In this document: piece by piece, positions 1 through 5,202 of the stretch
Position numbering within the stretch: position 1 is the stretch's first letter
How the letters are laid out: every line of letters begins with the position of its first letter
Translations under genes and position numbers: made by a program
The notes under the pieces: generated by a model
The model's database searches: none
Seen by the model: only the letters and a program-made list of their open reading frames with translations
Told to the model about the DNA's origin: nothing
NCBI GenBank assembly: GCA_024639625.1
Contig: JAHEIA010000267.1
Coordinates: forward strand, 1 to 5,202
Direction: 5' to 3'
DNA: 5,202 nt
From: Chromatiales bacterium
Lineage (GTDB): Bacteria > Pseudomonadota > Gammaproteobacteria > Chromatiales > Chromatiaceae

Positions 1-616
1 GATCCAGGTCAAGCCGCAGATCGGGCTCGATTTCGCCAACTCGCTGCGGGCCATCGTGCGCCAAGACCCGGATGTGATCATGATCGGTGAGATGCGCGAT
101 CTGGAAACCGCCCGCATCGCGGTGCAGTCGGCCTTAACCGGTCATCTGGTGCTCTCGACCCTGCACACCAACGATGCGGCCGGTGGCGTGACCCGCATGC
201 TGGATATGGGGGTCGACGACTACCTCTTGACCTCTACGGTGAACGGCATCCTCGGACAGCGGCTGGTGCGTCGCTTGTGCCAGGAATGCCGTAGCGCCTA
301 TCCGGCGCTGCCGGCGATGGTGGACGAGCTAAAGCTGCGCCGCTTCGCCCCGGGCACCGGCGATCTGATGTTGTATCGTGCCGAGGGCTGCAAGAGCTGC
401 GGTGGCTCGGGGTTCTACGGGCGGCTTTCGGTAGGCGAAGTGCTGGTGATGACGGATACCATCCGCAACCTGGTTATGCGCCATGCCGGGGCGACGGATA
501 TCCAACGGACCGCGGTCGACGAAGGCATGGATACGATGTACCACGATGGGCTGCGCAAGGCGGTTCTTGGCCTCACCACGATCGAGGAAGTGCTGCGCGT
601 GACAGAGGACTCCTGA
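1..616 (+). CDS. gspE: GspE, T2SS assembly ATPase (3' part only)
   Basis: This is the C-terminal 204 residues of a secretion ATPase of the GspE/PilB family; the first complete codon begins at base 2 and the 5' end lies outside the window. GspE is a cytoplasmic hexamer that binds GspL and powers pseudopilus growth by ATP hydrolysis. In the fragment, the Walker B region [12 protein letters not shown] lies at about residues 22-33 with the catalytic Glu at 30. The His box, [13 protein letters not shown], lies at about 46-58. A zinc-binding tetracysteine follows: CQEC at 93-96 and CKSC at 130-133. Walker A and the Asp box must be upstream. The tetracysteine favours GspE or PilB over the retraction ATPase PilT, and the gspF-K genes downstream settle GspE. 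The spacing between the cysteine pairs is 33 residues, slightly longer than the roughly 29 I recall for GspE. The reading frame is intact and ends in TGA 7 bases before gspF. Confidence 0.97.
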   Translation, partial: IQVKPQIGLDFANSLRAIVRQDPDVIMIGEMRDLETARIAVQSALTGHLVLSTLHTNDAAGGVTRMLDMGVDDYLLTSTVNGILGQRLVRRLCQECRSAYPALPAMVDELKLRRFAPGTGDLMLYRAEGCKSCGGSGFYGRLSVGEVLVMTDTIRNLVMRHAGATDIQRTAVDEGMDTMYHDGLRKAVLGLTTIEEVLRVTEDS

Positions 617-618
617 GG
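615..618 (+). promoter_or_regulatory. Ribosome binding site of gspF
   Basis: GAGG lies 5 bases before the ATG of gspF and overlaps the TGA stop of gspE. This supports the ATG at 624 as the start and suggests translation of the two genes is coupled. Confidence 0.6.
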
Positions 619-623
619 CCCCT

Positions 624-1841
624 ATGCCGGTCTTCGCATACAAGGCAATCAAGTCCGGCGGTGAGCCGGTCGAGGGTGAGATCGAGGCCGCCGACCAGGC
701 GGGGGCGATCCGTCTCCTGCAGGCCGAGGGCCATATTCCGGTGCGCGTCGAAGCGGCTCGCAGCGGCGGCGAGCTGCGGTTCGGGCTGCGCCGTCGGGGG
801 GGCAGACGCATCCCGCCGAAACAGGTGATGCTGGTAACCCGGGAACTGGCGAGCCTGCTCGAAGCTGGGTTGACCCTCGACCGATCACTGCAGATCCTGC
901 TCGATCTTTCGGAAGAGGATCATGTCTCCAAGCTGTTGCACGGAGTGCAGGACAAGGTGCGCGCCGGGGCGTCCTTTTCGGCGGCCCTGGAGGCCCAGGG
1001 GTCGGTATTCTCACCTTTATATATCAACATGGTACGTGCCGGCGAGGCGAGCGGTACGCTGCAGGCGGTGATGGCCAGCCTGGCAGACTACCTGGAGCGC
1101 TCGGCCGAGTTGCGCGACAGTGTCAAGTCCGCCCTCGTCTACCCGATTATCCTGTTGCTGGTGGCGGGCTTGTCGGTGACCCTGTTGCTCACCCTGGTGG
1201 TGCCGCAGTTTGCCCAGATGTTCGCCGACATGGGGCAAGCGCTGCCACTGCCGACCCGCATCGTGATCGGGGCCGGCGACCTGGTGCGCGGCTATTGGTG
1301 GCTGCTTGCTCTGGCGGTTGCGGGCGCGGTGTGGTGGATACGAGCGCGCCTGGCGCGACCGGAGGTCCGAGTCGCCTGGGACCGCCGGCTGCTGGCGATG
1401 CCGCTGTTTGGCGACCTGGTGGCTAAGGTTGAGACCGCACGTCTCAGCCGAACGCTCGCCACCCTGCTGGAGAACGGGGTTACGCTCCTCGGGGCACTGA
1501 ATCTGGTCAAGGATGTGATATCCAACCGAATTATCGCCGAAGGGGTCGCCACGGCCGCCGGCAAACTGCGCCACGGCCAGGGCCTAGCGGGGCCCTTGAT
1601 GGAGCAGCAGGTGCTGCCGCGCCTGGCGTTGCAGATGATCAAGGTGGGAGAGGAGTCCGGCAAACTCGATTCGATGCTGAGCAAGGTGGCGGACATGTAC
1701 GATCAAGAGGTCCGTTCCACGGTGCAGCGTCTGCTGGCTTTGCTCGAGCCGCTCTTGATCGTCGGCCTTGGTGTCATCGTCGCCGGCATCATCATGTCGA
1801 TCCTAGTGGCCATCATCAGCGTTAATCAGCTTGCATTCTGA
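624..1841 (+). CDS. gspF: GspF, T2SS inner-membrane platform protein
   Basis: A full-length GspF of 405 residues, the usual size for the family. GspF is the polytopic inner-membrane platform protein that contacts GspE and GspL and is thought to pass the ATPase motion to the growing pseudopilus. The N-terminus begins PVFAYKAI and has the typical cytoplasmic lead-in (about 1-60). Two T2SSF repeats follow, at about 70-195 and 272-395. The first contains ELASLLEAGLTL and MVRAGEASGTL. The second repeats the pattern as TLATLLENGVTLLGAL and MIKVGEESGKLD. Predicted membrane segments lie at about 172-196, 222-241 and 374-398. The KSALVYP stretch at 168-174 matches the start of the family signature at the first membrane helix. 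The ATG at 624 has a Shine-Dalgarno site and gives the expected N-terminus. It sits between gspE (7-base gap) and gspG (25-base gap). Confidence 0.98.
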   Translation: MPVFAYKAIKSGGEPVEGEIEAADQAGAIRLLQAEGHIPVRVEAARSGGELRFGLRRRGGRRIPPKQVMLVTRELASLLEAGLTLDRSLQILLDLSEEDHVSKLLHGVQDKVRAGASFSAALEAQGSVFSPLYINMVRAGEASGTLQAVMASLADYLERSAELRDSVKSALVYPIILLLVAGLSVTLLLTLVVPQFAQMFADMGQALPLPTRIVIGAGDLVRGYWWLLALAVAGAVWWIRARLARPEVRVAWDRRLLAMPLFGDLVAKVETARLSRTLATLLENGVTLLGALNLVKDVISNRIIAEGVATAAGKLRHGQGLAGPLMEQQVLPRLALQMIKVGEESGKLDSMLSKVADMYDQEVRSTVQRLLALLEPLLIVGLGVIVAGIIMSILVAIISVNQLAF

Positions 1842-1853
1842 ATTCAATGTCAT

Positions 1854-1858
1854 AGGAA
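1854..1858 (+). promoter_or_regulatory. Ribosome binding site of gspG
   Basis: AGGAA lies 8 bases before the ATG at 1867, in the 25-base gap after gspF. It fixes that ATG as the start over an in-frame TTG at 1831, which lies inside the end of gspF and would add 12 residues unlike a prepilin leader. This is one of the clearest Shine-Dalgarno sites in the window, which suits the most abundant product, the major pseudopilin. Confidence 0.7.
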
Positions 1859-1866
1859 CCGTTGTC

Positions 1867-2298
1867 ATGAAAAGATTCTTTCCTCGACCCGCTGCGGCCG
1901 GTTTCACCCTGATCGAGCTCCTGGTGGTGCTTGTCATCCTGGGCCTGCTCGCAGGCCTGGTCGGGCCCCAAGTGATGAAATACCTCGGCGACTCGAAAAG
2001 CAAGACCGCCAAACTTCAGATCGAAGACATGAGCGCCGCGCTCGATCTGTACCGTTTGGAGGTGGGGCGCTATCCGAACAACAGCGAGGGCCTGGTTGCC
2101 CTGGTGGAGGATCCCGGCAATGCGCCCAATTGGAACGGACCGTATCTGCGCAAGAAGACGCTGCCGAAGGATCCCTGGGGCTATGAGTACCAGTACCGAT
2201 CGCCGGGGCAGAACGGGGTCTTCGATCTTTACTCATTGGGGTCCGATAATGCCGAGGGTGGGGATGGTGAAGCCCGGGACGTCGCCAGTTGGGAGTAG
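1867..2298 (+). CDS. gspG: GspG, major T2SS pseudopilin
   Basis: Major pseudopilin, 143 residues as prepilin and 131 when mature, normal for GspG. It polymerises into the periplasmic pseudopilus. The leader is 12 residues (MKRFFPRPAAAG), with prepilin-peptidase cleavage after Gly12. Mature Phe13 is followed by TLIE, with Glu17 at position +5 as needed for subunit assembly. The hydrophobic helix spans about 13-36. Family blocks are visible in order: RYPNNSEGLVALV (68-80), WNGPYL (89-94), LPKDPWGYEYQY (99-110) and FDLYSLGSDN (119-128). The acidic, Gly-rich end (127-143, GGDGEARDV) corresponds to the calcium-binding loop known in GspG; its exact ligands differ from the textbook pattern and would need alignment. 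The methylated N-terminal Phe is expected from the family. The last 35 bases overlap the proposed gspH start. Confidence 0.98.
   Translation: MKRFFPRPAAAGFTLIELLVVLVILGLLAGLVGPQVMKYLGDSKSKTAKLQIEDMSAALDLYRLEVGRYPNNSEGLVALVEDPGNAPNWNGPYLRKKTLPKDPWGYEYQYRSPGQNGVFDLYSLGSDNAEGGDGEARDVASWE
2254..2258 (+). promoter_or_regulatory. Ribosome binding site of gspH, inside gspG
   Basis: GAGGG lies 5 bases before the ATG at 2264, within the coding sequence for the gspG C-terminal loop. It favours 2264 over the nearby in-frame ATG at 2249, which has only a GGGG stretch (2238-2241) in front of it. Confidence 0.5.
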
Positions 2299-2752
2299 TC
2301 TAAGGCCGGCTGCGCGCGCGAGCCGTGGCTTCACGTTGCTCGAGCTGATGCTGGTCCTGGTGATCGCCGCTTTCGCGGCAGCGGTGACGCCGCCGCTGCT
2401 CTCGGCGGCGATGCCGAGCCTGCAGCTCAAGAGTACGGCGCGTGAAGTGGCGGCGGCCCTGCGTTTCGCCCGCGACTACGCCGCTGCGCGGCAGACCGAG
2501 GCCGTGGTGCTGCTGGACCTGGAGGAGCGTCGATACACGGTCAGCGGGCGGGCGAAAAACTTCTCCATCCCCGACGGTTTGGAGGTGGAAATCGATACCG
2601 TTGCTTCGGAGCTCACTGGCGACCGCGCGGGTGGCATTCGATTCTATCCGGACGGCAGCTCGACCGGAGGACGGGTGACCCTGGCCCGAGGCGAACGTTC
2701 CTTTAAGGTGGACATTGACTGGCTCACCGGTCGCGTCCAGATCCTGGACTGA
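2264..2752 (+). CDS. gspH: GspH, minor T2SS pseudopilin
   Basis: Minor pseudopilin, 162 residues from the proposed ATG, in the GspH/FimT family. GspH is thought to link the I-J-K tip complex to the GspG fibre. The leader is 22 residues, ending SRG, with cleavage before Phe23. FTLLE follows, with Glu27 at +5. The hydrophobic helix runs from about 23 to 45. After it comes the helical stretch STAREVAAALRFARDYAAA (57-75), typical of the family. A beta-rich domain follows with GIRFYPDGSSTGGRVTL (124-140), the hallmark GspH block. The start overlaps gspG by 35 bases, in another frame. The reading frame stays open upstream, but that stretch is gspG coding sequence read out of frame and is not pseudopilin-like. 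The long leader is unusual but carries the expected basic residues. Alternative starts are GTG 2267 and ATG 2249. It ends 6 bases before gspI. Confidence 0.94.
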   Translation: MVKPGTSPVGSSLRPAARASRGFTLLELMLVLVIAAFAAAVTPPLLSAAMPSLQLKSTAREVAAALRFARDYAAARQTEAVVLLDLEERRYTVSGRAKNFSIPDGLEVEIDTVASELTGDRAGGIRFYPDGSSTGGRVTLARGERSFKVDIDWLTGRVQILD

Positions 2753-2758
2753 GATCAG

Positions 2759-3166
2759 GTGCCCGCCTTGCGCCCGCAAACCGGTTTCTCTCTACTCGAG
2801 GTGCTGGTCGCCTTTTCCGTGCTTGCCCTGTCGCTCGGGGTTCTGATGCAGGTGTATTCGACCGGTATGCGCGGTGTGACCCTGAGTGAGGAGTACACCA
2901 AGGCGATCATGCTGGCGGAGTCCAAACTGGCCAGCGTCGGTTCCGAGATTGCGCTGGAGGAAGGTGAAGCCCGGGGCGAGGAAGACGAAACCTACCGCTG
3001 GCGGGTATCGCTGGTCCCGTTCACCAGCGAAGACCTGCCGGAGAATCTGGGTGATGTAGAGCCCCTGCAGGTCGATGTCGAGGTCGCTTGGTCCACCGGC
3101 GGCCACGAGCGGCGGGTCGCCCTGCACTCCTTGCGGGTGCGCGGGCCGGCGGAGCAGCGTCAATGA
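2759..3166 (+). CDS. gspI: GspI, minor T2SS pseudopilin
   Basis: Minor pseudopilin, 135 residues from GTG 2759. GspI is the core partner of GspJ and GspK in the tip complex that primes pseudopilus assembly. The leader is nine residues (MPALRPQTG), followed by mature Phe10 and SLLE, with Glu14 at +5. The hydrophobic helix runs to about residue 32. The block AIMLAESKLASVG (49-61) is typical of GspI, as is the later YRWRVSLVPF (79-88). No strong Shine-Dalgarno precedes the GTG. An in-frame TTG at 2768 lies 6 bases after AGGTG (2757-2761) and would give a six-residue leader closer to those I recall for GspI, so the start is uncertain by three codons. Mature GspI is acidic, with about 21 Asp/Glu against 11 Lys/Arg by hand count. 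The stop overlaps the gspJ start in an ATGA junction. Confidence 0.95.
   Translation: MPALRPQTGFSLLEVLVAFSVLALSLGVLMQVYSTGMRGVTLSEEYTKAIMLAESKLASVGSEIALEEGEARGEEDETYRWRVSLVPFTSEDLPENLGDVEPLQVDVEVAWSTGGHERRVALHSLRVRGPAEQRQ
3151..3154 (+). promoter_or_regulatory. Ribosome binding site of gspJ, inside gspI
   Basis: GGAG lies 8 bases before the ATG at 3163, within the last codons of gspI. Together with the ATGA overlap (start at 3163, gspI stop at 3164-3166) it supports this start and coupled translation of gspI and gspJ. Confidence 0.55.
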
Positions 3167-3858
3167 ACCGGCGGCGCTGGATGCGGGGTTTTACCCTGGT
3201 AGAGATGCTCATTTCGCTGTCTCTGATCGGCCTCATGGTGGTGCTGTTATTTTCCGGCCTGCGGCTCGGGTCGAAGAGCTGGGACAGCGTGGAGCAACAT
3301 GCCGGGCGCAACAGCGAGGTCAGGCAGGTGCTGGGGTTCATCCAGCGGAGCCTCGAGAACGCGCAGCCTCTGCTGCAGGAGACCGCAGAAGGCCGCAAGC
3401 TGTTGTTCGCCGGCGAAGAGAATGCGCTGGAGTTCATCACTCCGTTCTCGGCGTACCTGGGTTTGGGTGGACTCTATCTGGTGCGCCTGGAGGAGCGCTC
3501 CCAGGATGGGGGTGGGCAACTCCTACTGACCTACTGGTTGCATCACCCCGAGGTGTTGGAGGGGGAGGTGGACGTGCCGGAATGGGTCTCGCTGCGCGAC
3601 GGTCGCAGCCGGGTCGACGCGGGTGCCGAGGACGAGCAGGAACTGCGCGAGGTGTTCGGCCAAAAGGTGCTCTTGGAGGGGCTGGAGAAGATTGAGGTGG
3701 AATACTTCGGTACCCCCTTCGGCGATCCGGAACCGAGTTGGCAAACAGAATGGAAGGAGGAAACGCAGATGCCGTTGGCGGTGCGTCTGCGCTTCGAGTT
3801 CGAGGATCAATGGTGGCCCGAGATCTATGTTGGGCTGCCTCAGGTCTACGGCAGCTGA
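3163..3858 (+). CDS. gspJ: GspJ, minor T2SS pseudopilin
   Basis: Minor pseudopilin, 231 residues, within the usual GspJ size range. With GspI and GspK it forms the pseudopilus tip complex. The leader is nine residues (MNRRRWMRG), cleaved before Phe10. FTLVE follows, with Glu14 at +5, and a hydrophobic helix spans about 10-32. The segment RLGSKSWDSVE (34-44) and the LLFAGEENALEFITP block (80-94) are GspJ features. The domain then ends in the beta-rich region QMPLAVRLRFEF (202-213). The frame is open well upstream of 3163, inside gspI, but only this ATG yields a proper prepilin leader. The mature protein is strongly acidic, about 38 Asp/Glu against 18 Lys/Arg by hand count, with a cluster at 156-163 (EDEQELRE). 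Its stop, TGA 3856-3858, overlaps an ATG that opens a nine-codon frame leading to gspK. Confidence 0.96.
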   Translation: MNRRRWMRGFTLVEMLISLSLIGLMVVLLFSGLRLGSKSWDSVEQHAGRNSEVRQVLGFIQRSLENAQPLLQETAEGRKLLFAGEENALEFITPFSAYLGLGGLYLVRLEERSQDGGGQLLLTYWLHHPEVLEGEVDVPEWVSLRDGRSRVDAGAEDEQELREVFGQKVLLEGLEKIEVEYFGTPFGDPEPSWQTEWKEETQMPLAVRLRFEFEDQWWPEIYVGLPQVYGS

Positions 3859-3887
3859 TGCATCGCCGGGCAGTGGTTGTCGGATGA
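3858..3887 (+). other. Nine-codon mini-ORF bridging gspJ and gspK
   Basis: An ATG at 3858 overlaps the gspJ stop (TGATG). It opens the short frame MHRRAVVVG, which ends at TGA 3885-3887. That stop overlaps the first possible ATG of gspK (3884) in an ATGA junction. The arrangement could carry terminating ribosomes across the 25-base gap and so couple gspK translation to gspJ. It could also be chance: there is no clear Shine-Dalgarno and the peptide resembles nothing I know. Confidence 0.2.
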
Positions 3888-4870
3888 TGCCCGCGCGCCA
3901 GGCAGGGTGCGGTGAGCCGGTGCTCAAGGGGCAGCGCGGCATTGCTTTGGTGCTCGTCATCTGGGTGATCATGCTGTTGACCATCATGGCGGGTGCCGTG
4001 GTGTTCACCCAGCGTACCGAGGCCTCGCTGGCGAGAAACCTGATCGACAGTCACCAGGGGAAGGCGCTCGCCCAGGCTGGCCTCTACTACGGGTTGATGC
4101 ACATGCTGTATGGCAGCACCGATCCGGAGGAAAAATGGCAGCCCGATGGGCAGGCGCGCGAGTGGTCGTATGCCGGAGCGCAACTGCGGATCACGCTGCT
4201 CGACGAATCGGCACGCATTGATTTGAATATGGCCGAGGGAGAACTTTTGGAGGAACTGCTGCTGAATGCGGGAGCGGAAGAGGAACAAGCCCAGGCGCTG
4301 CGGGATGCGATTCTGGATTGGCGCGACGTCGACGATAGCCATTTGCTGTTCGGTGCCGAGGACGAGGAATACGCTGCGGAAGGCTTGTTGTTCGGCGCTA
4401 AGGATGCGCCGTTCGACACCGTGGGCGAGCTACAGCAGGTGCTGGGAATGACGCCGCAGATCTTTGCCGGGCTCGAGCCCGCGTTGACGGTTTATTCGCG
4501 AAAAAGTACAGTGAATCCCATTTTTGCCTCGGAGCTGGTACTCTCTGCGCTTCCTGGGATGAGCGCGGAAGAATTGGAGACCTACCTTGAGCTCAGGGAG
4601 CAGCATCGGGCGGACGGTACCACAGCCCCGGCCCCCGTGGGTGTGGAAGGCAAATACCTGAACCAGAGCGTCGGACCGATCTACCGGATCTCGTCCGAGG
4701 CGACCGTGCCGCAAAGTGGCGGTGTCCACGTGGTGGAAGCCGTGGTGCAAACGGGCCGGGGAGAAAATGGGTATGTCGTCCTGGCCTGGAAGTATTTTCG
4801 CCGACCAGGGCTTGCCGCATCGGGCACGCAGGGAGAGCCCGCGGATCCGCAGACCAGTGATACAGAGTAG
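3884..4870 (+). CDS. gspK: GspK, minor T2SS pseudopilin (tip subunit)
   Basis: The largest minor pseudopilin, 328 residues from ATG 3884, a normal GspK length. GspK caps the I-J-K tip complex. The prepilin site is QRG followed by IALVLVIWV: cleavage falls after Gly19, and position +5 is Leu24 rather than Glu, the known hallmark of GspK. The hydrophobic helix spans about 20-41. RNLIDSHQGKALAQAGLYYG (51-70), then LLDESARIDLN (105-115), AILDWRDVDD (142-151) and FGAEDEEY (156-163) are T2SSK blocks. A later segment, TVNPIFASELVLSALPGM (209-226), resembles the helix-hairpin-helix-like part of the family. The start is uncertain: ATG 3884, ATG 3887 and GTG 3920 are in frame. GTG 3920 would give the short leader MLKGQRG, closer to common GspK leaders, with GGTGAG just upstream. 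The 46 or so acidic residues make it strongly negative. Confidence 0.95.
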   Translation: MMPARQAGCGEPVLKGQRGIALVLVIWVIMLLTIMAGAVVFTQRTEASLARNLIDSHQGKALAQAGLYYGLMHMLYGSTDPEEKWQPDGQAREWSYAGAQLRITLLDESARIDLNMAEGELLEELLLNAGAEEEQAQALRDAILDWRDVDDSHLLFGAEDEEYAAEGLLFGAKDAPFDTVGELQQVLGMTPQIFAGLEPALTVYSRKSTVNPIFASELVLSALPGMSAEELETYLELREQHRADGTTAPAPVGVEGKYLNQSVGPIYRISSEATVPQSGGVHVVEAVVQTGRGENGYVVLAWKYFRRPGLAASGTQGEPADPQTSDTE

Positions 4871-4876
4871 CCGTCA

Positions 4877-5202
4877 TTGAGCAACCTGACCCTAGCCAAG
4901 TGGATCACCCCCGGAAGGTGGTTGGACAAGTTCCCGCAGGAGGGGCTATGGCATTGGTGGCTGGATAAGCTGCTGTGTTGCGCCCCTGCGTCGTGGCGCA
5001 GGCGGTTGCGCGTCGAGATCACGGAAATCGTTATCCAGCCCGATGGTCCGGGTGCGCGGATCAGCGTGGAGAGCGGCGGCCAGGCGCAGGAGATCGGCAT
5101 TGTCCAGCAGGGGGATCCGGAAATCGCCCGGGCGCTAGTTAAGGGAGTCAACGCCAAGCGCCAGCAGCTGATCTTGCGCCTGCTCCGACGCGATATATTG
5201 CT
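4877..5202 (+). CDS. gspL: GspL-like T2SS protein (5' part only)
   Basis: A frame opens at TTG 4877, six bases after the gspK stop, and stays open to the window end: 108 complete codons. I assign it to GspL mainly by position after gspK. GspL recruits GspE to the inner membrane and pairs with GspM. The first 40 residues hold six Trp (9, 15, 25, 27, 28, 40), a Cys pair at 34-35 and a basic patch at 41-45 (RRRLR). A short strand-rich part follows (about 44-76), then a helix-like stretch (81-97) leading into LILRLLRRDIL. This resembles the start of GspL proteins with a PilM/PilN-like layout more than classical GspL. No membrane segment is visible yet; one is expected downstream. TTG is the only start candidate between the upstream in-frame stop (TAG 4868-4870) and TTG 4922. 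AGAG at 4864-4867 is a weak ribosome site 9 bases away. The 3' part is outside the window. Confidence 0.75.
   Translation, partial: MSNLTLAKWITPGRWLDKFPQEGLWHWWLDKLLCCAPASWRRRLRVEITEIVIQPDGPGARISVESGGQAQEIGIVQQGDPEIARALVKGVNAKRQQLILRLLRRDIL

Noticed and set aside
1..1841. Type IV pilus (pilB-pilC) identity for the first two genes
   Set aside because: GspE/PilB and GspF/PilC are homologous, but the downstream G-H-I-J-K pseudopilin order, with a GspG C-terminal loop and a GspK lacking Glu+5, is specific to T2SS.
1842..1866. The 25-base gap between gspF and gspG as a possible promoter or terminator
   Set aside because: It is locally A/T-richer but too short for a full promoter, has no stem-loop with a T-run, and is adequately explained by the gspG ribosome site.
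2096..2263. Upstream extension of the gspH reading frame
   Set aside because: The frame is open but lies entirely inside gspG; its translation is Arg/Pro-rich, lacks pseudopilin features, and would place the hydrophobic helix far from the N-terminus.
2266..2975. A 13-base direct repeat, GGTGAAGCCCGGG, at 2266-2278 and 2963-2975
   Set aside because: A match this long is near what chance gives in a G/C-rich 5-kb sequence, and both copies lie inside coding sequence with no mirrored flanks.
3437..4342. Long antisense open frame (about 300 codons) across gspJ and gspK
   Set aside because: It mirrors the G/C-rich third positions of the real genes, has low-complexity Arg/Pro-rich translation, no recognisable domain, and lies opposite two confidently identified pseudopilin genes.
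3622..4366. A 15-base direct repeat, GGTGCCGAGGACGAG, at 3622-3636 and 4352-4366
   Set aside because: Both copies are in frame and encode GAEDE in acidic parts of GspJ and GspK. Shared codon preference explains it; no other repeat structure surrounds the copies.

Overview
The window is a single, tightly packed, plus-strand segment of a type II secretion system (T2SS, general secretion pathway) operon. Reading left to right it carries the 3' end of gspE, complete gspF, gspG, gspH, gspI, gspJ and gspK, and the 5' end of an atypical gspL. Almost every base is coding. The largest gap between genes is about 25 bases, several junctions overlap, and I see no terminator or convincing internal promoter, so the segment is probably transcribed from a promoter upstream of the window.

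The high G+C content, the strong third-position G/C bias and the E-F-G-H-I-J-K-L gene order suggest a Gram-negative proteobacterium, most likely gammaproteobacterial or betaproteobacterial. I cannot name the genus from the sequence. I see no insertion sequence, tRNA, CRISPR array, phage gene or abrupt change in composition, so this looks like core chromosomal DNA.

Regions: 1-616 is the catalytic C-terminal part of the secretion ATPase GspE. 624-1841 is the inner-membrane platform protein GspF. 1867-2298 is the major pseudopilin GspG. 2264-4870 holds the minor pseudopilins GspH, GspI, GspJ and GspK, four genes with overlapping or nearly touching ends. 4877-5202 is the start of a GspL-like protein that runs off the window.

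Known T2SS biology explains how they fit together. GspE hydrolyses ATP at the cytoplasmic face and is held there by GspL. GspF transmits the motion to the assembling pseudopilus. GspG polymerises into the fibre, and H, I, J and K form the priming and tip complex. All five pseudopilins show a prepilin-peptidase site, and K has the family-typical loss of Glu at mature position +5. The peptidase (GspO/PilD), the secretin GspD, and GspC and GspM are not in the window. The points worth a second look are a nine-codon mini-ORF that exactly bridges the gspJ stop and a gspK start, uncertain starts for gspI and gspK, the unusual tryptophan-rich GspL N-terminus with a TTG start, and strongly acidic minor pseudopilins. 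None of these amounts to a new system.
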